DNA of 38,076 nt from Epilithonimonas hispanica (GCF_003385395.1 NZ_QNUG01000033.1:1-38076), one strand, 5' to 3'. Numbered from the stretch's first letter, positions 1-7,524 are shown. A program made the numbers and translations. Notes: generated by a model not told the origin, from the sequence alone.

Positions 1-14
1 AAATTCATAGACAA

Positions 15-33
15 ATATCTGATTATCAGATAT
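15..33. repeat. 19-bp inverted repeat at the left edge
   Basis: Two 9-nt arms (ATATCTGAT and ATCAGATAT) are separated by one base. No T-run follows on either strand, so it looks more like a protein-binding palindrome or a remnant than a terminator. The gene it belongs to would lie outside the window. The function is unknown. Confidence 0.4.
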
Positions 34-61
34 AAATATACAAAAAATAACAATTATAACC

Positions 62-94
62 AAAAAAAATCCGCCTCAAGTTGTGAGACGGATT
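62..94 (-). terminator. Rho-independent terminator of the beta-helix T9SS gene
   Basis: On the minus strand an 11-bp stem with one mismatch (AATCCGTCTCA against TGAGGCGGATT, 5-nt loop) is followed by eight T. It lies about 90 nt past the stop codon of the minus-strand gene that ends at 183. Confidence 0.75.
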
Positions 95-182
95 CTTTGA
101 GTTTAGATTTAAATAATATTTATAATCTTATTGATAAAAAAAACATGATTTGTGATGCTTTCTAAGAATTATTTTTGATTAA

Positions 183-1619
183 TTATTTAATAATCAATTT
201 GGTATTAGATTTTTTACCTTCAGATTGTTTCGTGATGATATAAACACCTGATTGTAAATTAGTTTTGATTTCGTTTTTCCCTTTACTTACGATAGAAGAG
301 AAAACAACTTTTCCACTAAGATCTTGAATTACAATGTTTCCAGCATTTTCAGCTTCTAGGAAGAAATGGTTTTTGCTTGGATTTGGATAAATATTTAGTT
401 TAGATTTAGAAACATCAGAAACCGATAATGGTAAAGCACAATTGTAAGGCTTATAAGAGATTGTATTTGGATTCAAACTTCCCAAAACTGCTTCTACCAT
501 TGCTTCTGTAGAGAGTTCATGTTCTCTCCAACAGTTATAGACAGCTGAAACAGGCAAAGTAGTATTGTTGAATAAAGCAGTTGTAGTGCCTCTATTTCCA
601 TTGTTTTTGAAGATGTTGTTTCCATGATTTTCTTCTGTTCCTAGGATTGCAGTTCCATTACTTAGAATTGTAATTCCCCAAAGGTTACCCCTAATTTGAT
701 TACCTGTAATTACAACATCTTTTGCACCATAGATAGAAATTCCGCTTCCTCCTTGATCAGGATTGTTTTGGGTGTTGTTATTCTCTATAATATTATTTTT
801 GATAATACCTGTTGAGGTTGAAGCGTAGGAAGTGATTCCATAACGATTATCTCTGATTGTATTGCCTTCAATTCGGAATCTATTGGTTCCTCCTGCCAGT
901 GCAGAAGCAGAAATTCCTCCAACCATAATTTTAGTGCGATCACCAATGATTGTATTGTTTATGATTTTCAGAGAATCCGTTCCTCCTGGTCCCATGTTAA
1001 TCTGCGGAGTATTAGTATTATCTGTTACGTTACCAAAGATGTAATTATTAGAAAAAGTTGCAGAAACAGTGGCATTAGCAGCAGAGCCAAAAGCAGCTTT
1101 TGAATTTTCTAAAAACTGAGAGTTAGTTACAATAGGACTCCCTTTTGAAAAACCAAGGGCACCACTTGTAGATACGCCACCATAATTTTTGTAAACAATG
1201 CAGTTATCCATTAAAAAATTGGCAGTTAAAACTCTGATTCCACCACCATAATCTATTCTAGTGTTTCTCATCTCGCCGATTGAACCATCCTCAAAACGGA
1301 TTCCTTTAAATGGGAATCCTGAATCCACTGCATTAATTAAAAAGTTAGTCGCTGTTGTTTTGTATTCGCCATATATATAAAGTGTTTTGCCAGAATAAAC
1401 ACTTAAAGTCGTGTTTTGATCAATGATAAGTTTATCTGTAGCAGAAATGGTAATGTCATCCATCATCATATAAAATGTGCCTTTATCCTGCAAAACAGTT
1501 GGTGCAGCAGCAGATAGACTTGCCAAAGTATAGGTTGTTCCATTGTTTGGAGTTGTGAATTGAGCACTTAAAAAAGCACTACAAGCCACAAAAAAAAGTG
1601 TCATTTTTTTCATAAGCAT
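183..1619 (-). CDS. Secreted right-handed beta-helix protein with T9SS type A sorting domain
   Basis: A 478-aa exported protein. The N-terminus (MLMKKMTLFFVACSAFLSAQ) is a signal peptide; the ATG at 1613, two codons downstream, is an equally good start. Residues about 100-360 are rich in short repeats with N-N-x-I, G-N and I-x-x-N turns (for example NNTIIGD, GNTIRDN, NNIIENN). That is the usual look of a parallel beta-helix of the NosD/pectate-lyase type. From about residue 398 comes a Por-secretion type A tail with the marker YPNP and an ending KLIIK, which directs T9SS export across the outer membrane. No catalytic residues could be assigned, so it may be an adhesin or a polysaccharide-active enzyme. 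It stands alone, with its own terminator and no partner gene. Confidence 0.88.
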   Translation of the reverse strand: MLMKKMTLFFVACSAFLSAQFTTPNNGTTYTLASLSAAAPTVLQDKGTFYMMMDDITISATDKLIIDQNTTLSVYSGKTLYIYGEYKTTATNFLINAVDSGFPFKGIRFEDGSIGEMRNTRIDYGGGIRVLTANFLMDNCIVYKNYGGVSTSGALGFSKGSPIVTNSQFLENSKAAFGSAANATVSATFSNNYIFGNVTDNTNTPQINMGPGGTDSLKIINNTIIGDRTKIMVGGISASALAGGTNRFRIEGNTIRDNRYGITSYASTSTGIIKNNIIENNNTQNNPDQGGSGISIYGAKDVVITGNQIRGNLWGITILSNGTAILGTEENHGNNIFKNNGNRGTTTALFNNTTLPVSAVYNCWREHELSTEAMVEAVLGSLNPNTISYKPYNCALPLSVSDVSKSKLNIYPNPSKNHFFLEAENAGNIVIQDLSGKVVFSSIVSKGKNEIKTNLQSGVYIITKQSEGKKSNTKLIIK

Positions 1620-1669
1620 AAAATTTTTCTAATATCAAATGTATTAATGTATTTTTATTTTTAACATAA

Positions 1670-1677
1670 TATCTTTG
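1670..1677 (+). promoter_or_regulatory. Flavobacterial -7 box (TATCTTTG) of the aldo/keto reductase gene
   Basis: It matches the Bacteroidota TAnnTTTG -7 element exactly. It lies 15 nt before the ATG at 1693 and covers the alternative TTG start at 1675, which argues against that upstream start. No clear -33 TTG is visible. Confidence 0.55.
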
Positions 1678-1692
1678 TTAAAAATTTTAATT

Positions 1693-2553
1693 ATGTTTTC
1701 AGAAATCATTGCGGGAACAATGCGTTGGGGAGTTTGGGGCGCGAATCATTCTCCTAAAGAAGTACAAAAATTAATAGAAGTTTGTCTCGAAGAAAGCATC
1801 ACCACGTTTGACCACGCAGATATCTACGGAGGTCACACAACAGAACAACTTTTCGGTAATGCTTGGAAAGAGATGAACATTGATAGAGAAAAAGTGCAGT
1901 TCATTTCCAAATGCGGAATTGTAATGAATTCTGAAAAGAAACCTTCGGGTCTCAAATATTACAATTATGATTCTAATTATATTTTGAATTGTGTTGACGA
2001 AAGTCTGGAAAACCTCAAAACCGATTATCTGGATGTTCTGCTGTTACATCGTCCATCACCGTTGATGAATCCTGAAGAAATCGCTAATACATTCCAAAGT
2101 TTAAAAGATCATGGAAAAGTAAAGAATTTTGGAGTGAGTAATTTTTCTGTTTCACAATTTGAATTAATGGATCAATATTTTCCATTGATTACAAATCAAA
2201 TTGAGGTTTCTGTGAATGAAACTTCAGCTTTTGATAATGGAACGTTGGATCAATTGATGATGAAAAACCTAAGGCCAACTGCTTGGTCTGTAATGGGAAC
2301 TTATTTCTCTGAACAATCCGAACAGAATATCAGAATCAAATCCATAATCAATACTCATTGCGAGAAGTATGATGCAGAAGAAAATCAGATTTTGTTGGCT
2401 TTTATTTTAAAACATCCATCAAGAATTATTCCTGTCATTGGAACTTCCAAGGAAGAAACAATCCGAAAATTAAACAAATCTTTAATGATTAATTTGGAAG
2501 CAATAGATTGGTTCAAAATCCTTGAAGCAATCAAAGGAAAAGAGGTAGATTAA
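1693..2553 (+). CDS. Aldo/keto reductase, YdhF-like
   Basis: A 286-aa NAD(P)H-dependent oxidoreductase of the aldo/keto reductase superfamily, a cytosolic TIM barrel that reduces carbonyl compounds. The catalytic tetrad is visible: D40, Y45 (in DHADIYGG), K73 (FISKCG) and H119 (LLLHRPSP). A late V-I-G-T-S segment fits the cofactor-binding end of the barrel. The length and the opening (IIAGTMRWG) are close to E. coli YdhF. The ATG at 1693 is chosen over the in-frame TTG at 1675 because the likely -7 promoter box overlaps that TTG. It is monocistronic and divergent from the beta-helix gene. The physiological substrate cannot be read from the sequence. Confidence 0.92.
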   Translation: MFSEIIAGTMRWGVWGANHSPKEVQKLIEVCLEESITTFDHADIYGGHTTEQLFGNAWKEMNIDREKVQFISKCGIVMNSEKKPSGLKYYNYDSNYILNCVDESLENLKTDYLDVLLLHRPSPLMNPEEIANTFQSLKDHGKVKNFGVSNFSVSQFELMDQYFPLITNQIEVSVNETSAFDNGTLDQLMMKNLRPTAWSVMGTYFSEQSEQNIRIKSIINTHCEKYDAEENQILLAFILKHPSRIIPVIGTSKEETIRKLNKSLMINLEAIDWFKILEAIKGKEVD

Positions 2554-2616
2554 TATTTTAATAATTTTAAAATTAAAATACCGATTAGTCAAAAATAATT
2601 GTATCTTGCAGCAAAT

Positions 2617-2624
2617 TATATTTG
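2617..2624 (+). promoter_or_regulatory. -7 box (TATATTTG) of the RRM protein gene
   Basis: Exact TAnnTTTG match, with a TTG at 2599-2601 (15-nt spacer, a little short for the family). It predicts an AT-rich leader of about 70 nt ending in a T-run just before the ATG. Such a leader could carry post-transcriptional control, but no defined structure is seen. Confidence 0.45.
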
Positions 2625-2701
2625 AAATCAATAATCTTCATTTTGTTGTTTTTCCTTATCTATAATTTTAAAACAACATTTTTAACTTAATTTTTTTTAA
2701 A

Positions 2702-3055
2702 ATGAACATTTTTGTTTCAAACATCAATTACGCAACTAAGGATTATCAGTTGCAAGAATTATTCGAAGAATTTGGAGAAGTATCTTCTGCAAAGATCATC
2801 ACAGACAGAGAAACTGGGAGATCAAAAGGATTTGGTTTCGTAGAAATGGGAGATGCTGAAGGGAAACAAGCTGTTGAAGCATTGAACCAAAAAGATTTTA
2901 ACGGTAAAACTCTTAACGTAACTGAAGCTAGACCAAGAGAGGAAAAACCAAGAAGATCTTTCGATAACAACCGTGGAGGTGGTTACGGAGGAGGTAATCG
3001 TGGAGGCGGTTACGGAGGTGGAGAAAACCGTGGAGGCGGTGGAAACCGTTGGTAA
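2702..3055 (+). CDS. Glycine-rich RRM RNA-binding protein
   Basis: A 117-aa protein with one RNA recognition motif. RNP2 is IFVSNI (residues 3-8) and RNP1 is KGFGFVEM (residues 42-49), with the aromatic residues that stack on RNA in place. After about residue 80 the chain becomes a short RGG-type tail made of NRGGGYGGG-like units. Such Rbp proteins are known in cyanobacteria and Bacteroidota, where they bind single-stranded RNA and act in post-transcriptional control, including cold response. It is a single gene with a long AT-rich leader and a strong terminator right after the stop. The start is the only ATG upstream of RNP2. Confidence 0.95.
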   Translation: MNIFVSNINYATKDYQLQELFEEFGEVSSAKIITDRETGRSKGFGFVEMGDAEGKQAVEALNQKDFNGKTLNVTEARPREEKPRRSFDNNRGGGYGGGNRGGGYGGGENRGGGGNRW

Positions 3056-3074
3056 TATCCCAAACAAAATAATG

Positions 3075-3104
3075 AAGCGATCTAATTTTAGATCGCTTTT
3101 TTTA
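3075..3104 (+). terminator. Terminator of the RRM protein gene
   Basis: A 10-bp perfect stem (AAGCGATCTA with TAGATCGCTT, 4-nt loop) is followed by seven T. The T-run runs into the stop codon of the convergent BlaI-type gene that ends at 3102. Confidence 0.9.
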
Positions 3105-3578
3105 TTTCTTTTTTTTCTTCTTTTTGTCTTTGTCCTTCTTTTTTGTTTTTTTATTACGAGTCAGTTCTTCTATAAAATCCTGAATGTGATTTGTTTCTTT
3201 ATTCTCTTTCAAAGATATTTCATTTGTTCTCCCTTCAATGTATAGATTCAAATCTTTGGGATTAAGAAATTTTTCATCAATCAGAAGTTGTAACAAGTCG
3301 CTTCCAGAATTGTTAAAGTAATTTTCAACAAATCTTTTCAGTACAAATTTTTTATACTCATCAGAGCTTATATTAGGGGAGTAAAGATAGATTCTACCTT
3401 GCTTTTCTGTAGTTAAATAATGTTTTTCAACTAATATTTTGAGGAACGTAGAGACCGTGTTTTGATGTGGTTTGGGTTCTGGAAAAACGTCCATCAGTTC
3501 TCGGAAATAGATTTTTTCTCTGCTCCAGATCAACTGCATTATTTCTTCCTCAGAAGATGTTAAAGTTTGTAGAATCAT
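3102..3578 (-). CDS. BlaI/MecI-family winged-helix repressor with poly-lysine tail
   Basis: A 158-aa protein starting at MILQTLTSSEEE; the longer frame upstream runs inside the PAP2-like gene and is discarded. Residues about 5-70 match the penicillinase-repressor winged helix: E-E-I-M-x-x-I-W, then the recognition helix in HQNTVSTFLKILVEK, then a wing with GRIYLYSP. Such repressors bind DNA as dimers and are normally inactivated by a BlaR1/MecR1-type membrane protease encoded next door. No such protease is present here. The C-terminus (from about residue 141) is almost pure lysine with a few D and T, encoded by A-rich codons. It lies 14 nt downstream of the PAP2-like gene and is probably co-transcribed with it. 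The target operon is unknown. Confidence 0.85.
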   Translation of the reverse strand: MILQTLTSSEEEIMQLIWSREKIYFRELMDVFPEPKPHQNTVSTFLKILVEKHYLTTEKQGRIYLYSPNISSDEYKKFVLKRFVENYFNNSGSDLLQLLIDEKFLNPKDLNLYIEGRTNEISLKENKETNHIQDFIEELTRNKKTKKKDKDKKKKKKK

Positions 3579-3592
3579 AAAAGTTATTTTTT

Positions 3593-4192
3593 TTAGAATA
3601 TAATGGACTTTACCATTATGAGATAGATTAAAGATACAAAAATTGCAATGGTACCACCGATTAAAACTTCTTTTGGTGTATGTCTTTTCAAGATAACCCG
3701 AGTAATTCCTATTAATATTGATAATAAAAACCAAAAAATACCAATGATTGGCTCAATGGTAAAGAATAAAGCTGAAACATAGATATTAAGACTTGTATGC
3801 ATCGAGCTTTTGATGAAAAAATTACTTATCTGCATTAATATTAATAAGATACAAAGCATCAAAACAGTCCAATCGATTTCTTTATGGAGGAAATAATCAA
3901 CCGTCAAAAAGATAATTGTTGCAATAATGATGAAGATGTAAAGAGAATGTCTTTGTTTTCTATTGGAGACATCCATATTCGTGTAATTTCCTTTTTTTAC
4001 GTTTCTATATATCCAAATTGCAATAGGAATAATCAATAAAAGGAGAATAGGTAAAAACTTTTTGGATGCTTCTTCCCACGAATAATTTTTATAACTATAA
4101 TAAAAAAAGTAAATGACAAGCGAAACCAATGGATTGAAAAAATTCGAAATAACTTTTGATAGATTGGTAAGAATAGGGTTTTTGATTTCCAT
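3593..4192 (-). CDS. PAP2-superfamily-like integral membrane protein
   Basis: A 199-aa protein with about five hydrophobic segments. It has spaced residues that resemble the lipid-phosphatase (PAP2) signature: a basic patch NRKQRH at 77-82, SMHTS at 130-134 in place of PSGH, and R165 with H171 in TRVILKRHTPKE in place of SRxxxxxHxxxD. The final aspartate is glutamate here. The family removes phosphate from membrane lipids such as undecaprenyl diphosphate or phosphatidic acid. The degenerate first motifs mean activity is uncertain. It is the first gene of a likely two-gene unit with the BlaI-type repressor. That pairing would fit cell-wall or lipid-carrier control, but this is inference. Confidence 0.68.
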   Translation of the reverse strand: MEIKNPILTNLSKVISNFFNPLVSLVIYFFYYSYKNYSWEEASKKFLPILLLLIIPIAIWIYRNVKKGNYTNMDVSNRKQRHSLYIFIIIATIIFLTVDYFLHKEIDWTVLMLCILLILMQISNFFIKSSMHTSLNIYVSALFFTIEPIIGIFWFLLSILIGITRVILKRHTPKEVLIGGTIAIFVSLIYLIMVKSIIF

Positions 4193-4359
4193 TCAGAAAA
4201 ATTTCTGAGGTCAATATACAAAATATCAGATTAATTTTTGGTTTCTGGTATTTAATTTTCACGCAATCGATTGTATTTAAATTTAGATGTTTTTTTTAAA
4301 TGATTTTATTCATTAAAAAATATGATAATATGCATACAATAGAGAAAGATTTTTTTTCT

Positions 4360-4367
4360 TATTTTTG
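4360..4367 (+). promoter_or_regulatory. -7 box (TATTTTTG) of the pdhA-pdhC unit
   Basis: Exact TAnnTTTG match, 20 nt before the ATG of pdhA. No clear -33 TTG is seen in the A/T-rich upstream stretch. Confidence 0.5.
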
Positions 4368-4387
4368 CTACATATTTCGAAATTACA

Positions 4388-5392
4388 ATGAAAGAATTTT
4401 CTAAAGAAGTGTACCTTAAATGGTATGAAGAAATGACAATGTGGAGAAGGTTTGAAGACAAATGCCGTTCTCTTTATCTAAAACAAAAAATCAGAGGTTT
4501 TTTACATCTATATAACGGTCAGGAAGCAATTCCGGCTGGTTTTGCCCATGCAATGGATCTGTCAAAAGACAGTATGATTACGGCATACAGATGCCACATC
4601 CATCCAATGGCAATGGGAGTAGATCCAAAAAGAATTATGGCGGAACTTTGTGGAAAAGCTACCGGAACTTCGCAAGGTATGGGAGGATCTATGCATATTT
4701 TCAGCAAAGAGCACCGTTTTTATGGTGGACATGGTATTGTAGGTGGACAAATTCCTTTGGGAGCAGGTATCGCTTTTGCAGACAAATATTTTGACAGAAA
4801 AGCTGTTAACATCTGTTTTATGGGAGATGGTGCAGTACGTCAAGGTTCACTTCATGAGACTTTCAATATGGCAATGAACTGGAAACTTCCTGTAGTTTTC
4901 GTTTGTGAGAACAACGGTTATGCAATGGGAACTTCGGTTAAAAGAACTGCCAATCACGAAGATATTTATAAACTAGGATTAGGATATGAGATGCCTTGTC
5001 TTCCTGTAGATGCAATGGACCCAGAAAAAGTTGCCGAAGTTGCTTACGAAGCTATCGAAAGAGCAAGAAGAGGCGATGGACCAACTTTCATCGAGGCTAG
5101 AACTTACCGTTACAGAGGTCACTCTATGTCAGATGCTGAGCCTTATAGAACAAAAGAAGAAGTAGCGCAATACAAATTGGAAGATCCAATCGAGATTGTA
5201 AAAAGCAGACTTTTGGAAAACAATTGGGCTACAGAGCAAGAGTTGGAAGCTATCGATGAAAAATCTAGAGAGTTTGTAGAAGAATGCATCGAGTTTATGG
5301 AAAACTCTCCATATCCAGATTCTTCTAAACTTTATGATTATGTATATTCTACTCCAGATTATCCATTCATCAACAAATTAGAAAATAATTAA
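4388..5392 (+). CDS. pdhA: Pyruvate dehydrogenase E1 component, alpha subunit
   Basis: A 334-aa thiamine-diphosphate enzyme subunit that decarboxylates pyruvate and passes the acetyl group to the lipoyl arm of E2. The TPP/Mg motif starts at GDGAVRQG (about residue 146) and ends about 30 residues later at ENN. The phosphorylation-loop region is recognisable as YRYRGHSMSDAEPYR, and the substrate-side segments GQEA and YGGHGIVGGQ are present. The length is normal for the alpha chain of the heterotetrameric E1. The beta subunit (pdhB) and E3 are not in the window, so the complex is encoded in dispersed loci. E2 follows after an 81-nt gap that carries a heptamer repeat. Confidence 0.97.
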   Translation: MKEFSKEVYLKWYEEMTMWRRFEDKCRSLYLKQKIRGFLHLYNGQEAIPAGFAHAMDLSKDSMITAYRCHIHPMAMGVDPKRIMAELCGKATGTSQGMGGSMHIFSKEHRFYGGHGIVGGQIPLGAGIAFADKYFDRKAVNICFMGDGAVRQGSLHETFNMAMNWKLPVVFVCENNGYAMGTSVKRTANHEDIYKLGLGYEMPCLPVDAMDPEKVAEVAYEAIERARRGDGPTFIEARTYRYRGHSMSDAEPYRTKEEVAQYKLEDPIEIVKSRLLENNWATEQELEAIDEKSREFVEECIEFMENSPYPDSSKLYDYVYSTPDYPFINKLENN

Positions 5393-5416
5393 TAATTATA
5401 CTTTTTGATATTTCAG

Positions 5417-5459
5417 TTTGAGAATATAATATCTCAAATCTCAAGTCTCAAATTTCAAA
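5417..5459. repeat. Hairpin and tandem heptamers between pdhA and pdhC
   Basis: TTTGAGA (5417-5423) can pair with TCTCAAA (5432-5438) around an 8-nt A/T loop. From 5432 there are four heptamers in tandem: TCTCAAA, TCTCAAG, TCTCAAA and TTTCAAA. The ATG of pdhC follows 14 nt later. No U-run follows, so it is unlikely to be a terminator. Confidence 0.65.
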
Positions 5460-5473
5460 ACAATAAAAAAATT

Positions 5474-7105
5474 ATGGCAGAAGTAATTACTATGCCCCGT
5501 TTATCGGATACGATGACGGAAGGTAAAGTTTCAAAATGGCACAAAAAAGTGGGCGACGCTGTAAAAGAAGGCGACATCCTTGCTGAAATCGAAACAGACA
5601 AAGCAGTCCAAGATTTTGAATCGGAGCTTAATGGAACATTGTTATACGTAGGAGTTGAAGAAGGCTCTGCTGCTCCAGTAGATTCGGTTTTAGCAATCAT
5701 TGGAGAAGAAGGTGAGGATATTTCTTCTTTAACTAGCGGTGGAACTGCAAAACCAGAAGCTGATGCAGAAAGCAAATCCGAAGAAGAATCTAAAACTCAA
5801 GGAGAATCTACAGATGTAGAAACTCCTAGCGATAATTCATCTTCTGCTGAGTTACCAGAAGGTGTCGAGGTAATTACAATGCCTCGTCTTTCTGATACAA
5901 TGACGGAAGGAAAAGTGGCTAAATGGCACAAAAATGTTGGCGATGCTGTAAAAGAAGGCGACATCCTTGCAGAAATCGAAACAGATAAAGCGGTTCAGGA
6001 TTTTGAATCAGAATTTGATGGAACATTGCTGTACCAAGGTGTTGCTGAAACAGAAGCTGCTGAAGTTGATAAGATTTTAGCAATCATTGGCCCTGCTGGA
6101 ACTGATGTTTCTGCAGTAGTTTCTGGAGGTGGCAAAAAAGCTGCTGCTCCAAAAACTGAAGCAAAAGCTGAGGCTAAAACTGAAGATAAAAAAGAAGCTG
6201 TACCAGTTGCTGCATCTTCTACCGGTGGAAGAATTGCAATTTCTCCTTTGGCTAAAAAAATTGCTGAAGATAAAGGTGTTGATTTCTCAACCATCAAAGG
6301 TTCTGGCGAGAATGGTAGAATTGTGAAAAAAGATGTTGAAAATTATCAGCCATCTGCACAACCTGCTGCTACGTCTGCTCCAAAAGCTGCTCCTGCTCAA
6401 CCAAGTGTTGCATTTACACCGGGTGAGGACAGCGAAACTCCGAACTCTCAAATGAGAAACATCATTGCGAAGAGATTGGCAGAAAGCAAATTCACTGCGC
6501 CACACTACTACTTGACAGTAGAAATCAATATGGATAAAGCAATCGAAGCTAGAAAAGAGATGAACTCTGTTCCAGATACGAAAGTTTCTTTCAACGATAT
6601 GGTAATCAAAGCGGTTGCTGTAGCGCTAAGAAAGCATCCACAAGTTAATTCTTCTTGGGCTGGCGATAAAATCGTTCACCACGGTAATATCAACGTTGGT
6701 GTAGCGGTGGCAGTTCCAGATGGATTGGTAGTTCCTGTATTGAAAAATACAGATTATATGAACTATAAGGAAATCTCTGCTGCAGTAAAAGATATGGCTG
6801 GAAGAGCTAAAACTAAAGCGCTTAAAGCTAACGAAATGGAAGGTTCTACTTTCTCTGTTTCTAATCTTGGAATGTTCGGAATTGAAACATTTACATCAAT
6901 TATCAATCAGCCGAATTCTGCAATCTTATCTGTAGGAGCAATCATCGAGAAACCAATCGTTAAGAACGGACAAATCGTGGTTGGAAATACTATGAAATTG
7001 TCTCTCGCTTGTGACCACAGAGTAATCGATGGGGCAACAGGAGCTCAGTTCTTGCAAACGTTGAGAACTTATCTAGAAAGTCCTTTGACGCTTTTATTAG
7101 GATAG
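5474..7105 (+). CDS. pdhC: Pyruvate dehydrogenase E2 (dihydrolipoamide acetyltransferase), two lipoyl domains
   Basis: A 543-aa core subunit of the pyruvate dehydrogenase complex; it transfers acetyl groups from the lipoyl arm to CoA. In order: lipoyl domain 1 (residues 1-80, lipoyl lysine K43 in ETDKA), an acidic S/E linker, lipoyl domain 2 (131-210, K172 in a second ETDKA), and an A/K/P linker. Then come a peripheral subunit-binding domain (254-290, ISPLAKKIAEDKGVD to GRIVKKDV), an Ala/Pro linker and the catalytic domain (about 325-543) with H515 and D519 in DHRVIDG. The ATG at 5474 is chosen because MAEVITMPRL opens the lipoyl fold; the in-frame extension to 5405 would translate the repeat. 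A strong terminator follows. Confidence 0.97.
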   Translation: MAEVITMPRLSDTMTEGKVSKWHKKVGDAVKEGDILAEIETDKAVQDFESELNGTLLYVGVEEGSAAPVDSVLAIIGEEGEDISSLTSGGTAKPEADAESKSEEESKTQGESTDVETPSDNSSSAELPEGVEVITMPRLSDTMTEGKVAKWHKNVGDAVKEGDILAEIETDKAVQDFESEFDGTLLYQGVAETEAAEVDKILAIIGPAGTDVSAVVSGGGKKAAAPKTEAKAEAKTEDKKEAVPVAASSTGGRIAISPLAKKIAEDKGVDFSTIKGSGENGRIVKKDVENYQPSAQPAATSAPKAAPAQPSVAFTPGEDSETPNSQMRNIIAKRLAESKFTAPHYYLTVEINMDKAIEARKEMNSVPDTKVSFNDMVIKAVAVALRKHPQVNSSWAGDKIVHHGNINVGVAVAVPDGLVVPVLKNTDYMNYKEISAAVKDMAGRAKTKALKANEMEGSTFSVSNLGMFGIETFTSIINQPNSAILSVGAIIEKPIVKNGQIVVGNTMKLSLACDHRVIDGATGAQFLQTLRTYLESPLTLLLG

Positions 7106-7128
7106 AATAATATATTCGAAATATTTAT

Positions 7129-7162
7129 AAAACCTTTCAATTCTGTTGAAAGGTTTTTTTTA
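7129..7162 (+). terminator. Terminator of pdhA-pdhC
   Basis: A 12-bp perfect stem (AAAACCTTTCAA with TTGAAAGGTTTT, 5-nt loop) continues into a T-run, 23 nt after the pdhC stop. Confidence 0.92.
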
Positions 7163-7197
7163 ACCAAAAATATTAGGTTTGAAATTTTTTGGAAATT

Positions 7198-7272
7198 GAA
7201 CTCCTCCGGAGTTCGCTAGAATTATTGTTGATTATTTTCTACCAATATATCGCTCATTCGGAGCTGTTTTTT
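7198..7272. repeat. REP-like double-hairpin intergenic element
   Basis: A perfect 7-bp hairpin (GAACTCC-TCC-GGAGTTC, 7198-7214) is followed by a spacer containing TTTTCTACCAATAT (7235-7248) and a second hairpin (GCTC-ATTCG-GAGC, 7252-7264) that runs into eight T. From memory, short elements built from CTCC/GGAG hairpins around a TTTCTACCAATAT core recur between genes in Flavobacteriia. That recollection is not checked here. It could be a REP-type repeat or a second terminator. Confidence 0.5.
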
Positions 7273-7289
7273 TTAGATGTTGAGTGCGA

Positions 7290-7480
7290 ATTTGTAATAC
7301 GAACTGCGTAAGGGATGGTAGTGGTTATCCTTTTTGTCTTTTCTGAAAAACGTATTTCTAATGGAGAAGTTCTCTAAGACAAAAAGATATGAACGGACAG
7401 CCCGACCCTCTTGTTTTTGCTGAATTGGAAATGGGAATTTAGTAATTAAAGCTTGTGAGCAAAAACAAAGGGTTACGCCC
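7290..7480. ncRNA. Candidate structured RNA or structured repeat (gene-free region)
   Basis: This fills the rest of the 7163-7524 gap, where no convincing ORF exists. Three helices can be read directly. Helix 1 pairs 7330-7340 (CTTTTTGTCTT) with 7376-7386, 11 bp and perfect. Helix 2 pairs 7406-7421 with 7458-7472, 15 bp with a single-base bulge. A small GGG/CCC hairpin lies at 7470-7480, sharing three bases with helix 2, so the two are alternatives at that point. Conserved-looking single-stranded blocks are AGGGATGGTAGTGG (7311-7324) and ACGGACAGCCCGACCC (7393-7408). From memory, an AGCCCGACCC-containing element recurs in flavobacterial genomes and could correspond to a known candidate RNA such as Flavo-1. 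The identity and the strand are unproven. Confidence 0.5.
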
Positions 7481-7512
7481 AAAAAATTATGATTAGGAAT
7501 GTTGTATTTGAT

Positions 7513-7520
7513 TATATTTG
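7513..7520 (+). promoter_or_regulatory. -7 box (TATATTTG) just before the DUF2490 gene
   Basis: Exact TAnnTTTG match that ends 4 nt before the GTG at 7525. If it is used, transcription would begin at about the start codon, giving a leaderless message. It would also place the structured element at 7290-7480 outside the transcript. Confidence 0.4.
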
Positions 7521-7524
7521 CATC

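Noticed and set aside
862-1044. 60-codon plus-strand ORF
   Set aside because: It lies wholly inside the beta-helix gene on the other strand and has no promoter or family features.
2554-2616. A/T-only inverted repeat after the aldo/keto reductase gene
   Set aside because: The arms contain almost no G or C, so the hairpin would be too weak to call a terminator.
3579-3734. N-terminal extension of the BlaI-type protein
   Set aside because: The extra 52 codons lie inside the PAP2-like gene in another frame, and the winged helix begins exactly after the internal ATG at 3578.
7273-7482. 69-codon minus-strand ORF in the pdhC-DUF2490 gap
   Set aside because: It runs straight through the long helices, has no signal or domain and no promoter, so the structured-element explanation fits better.
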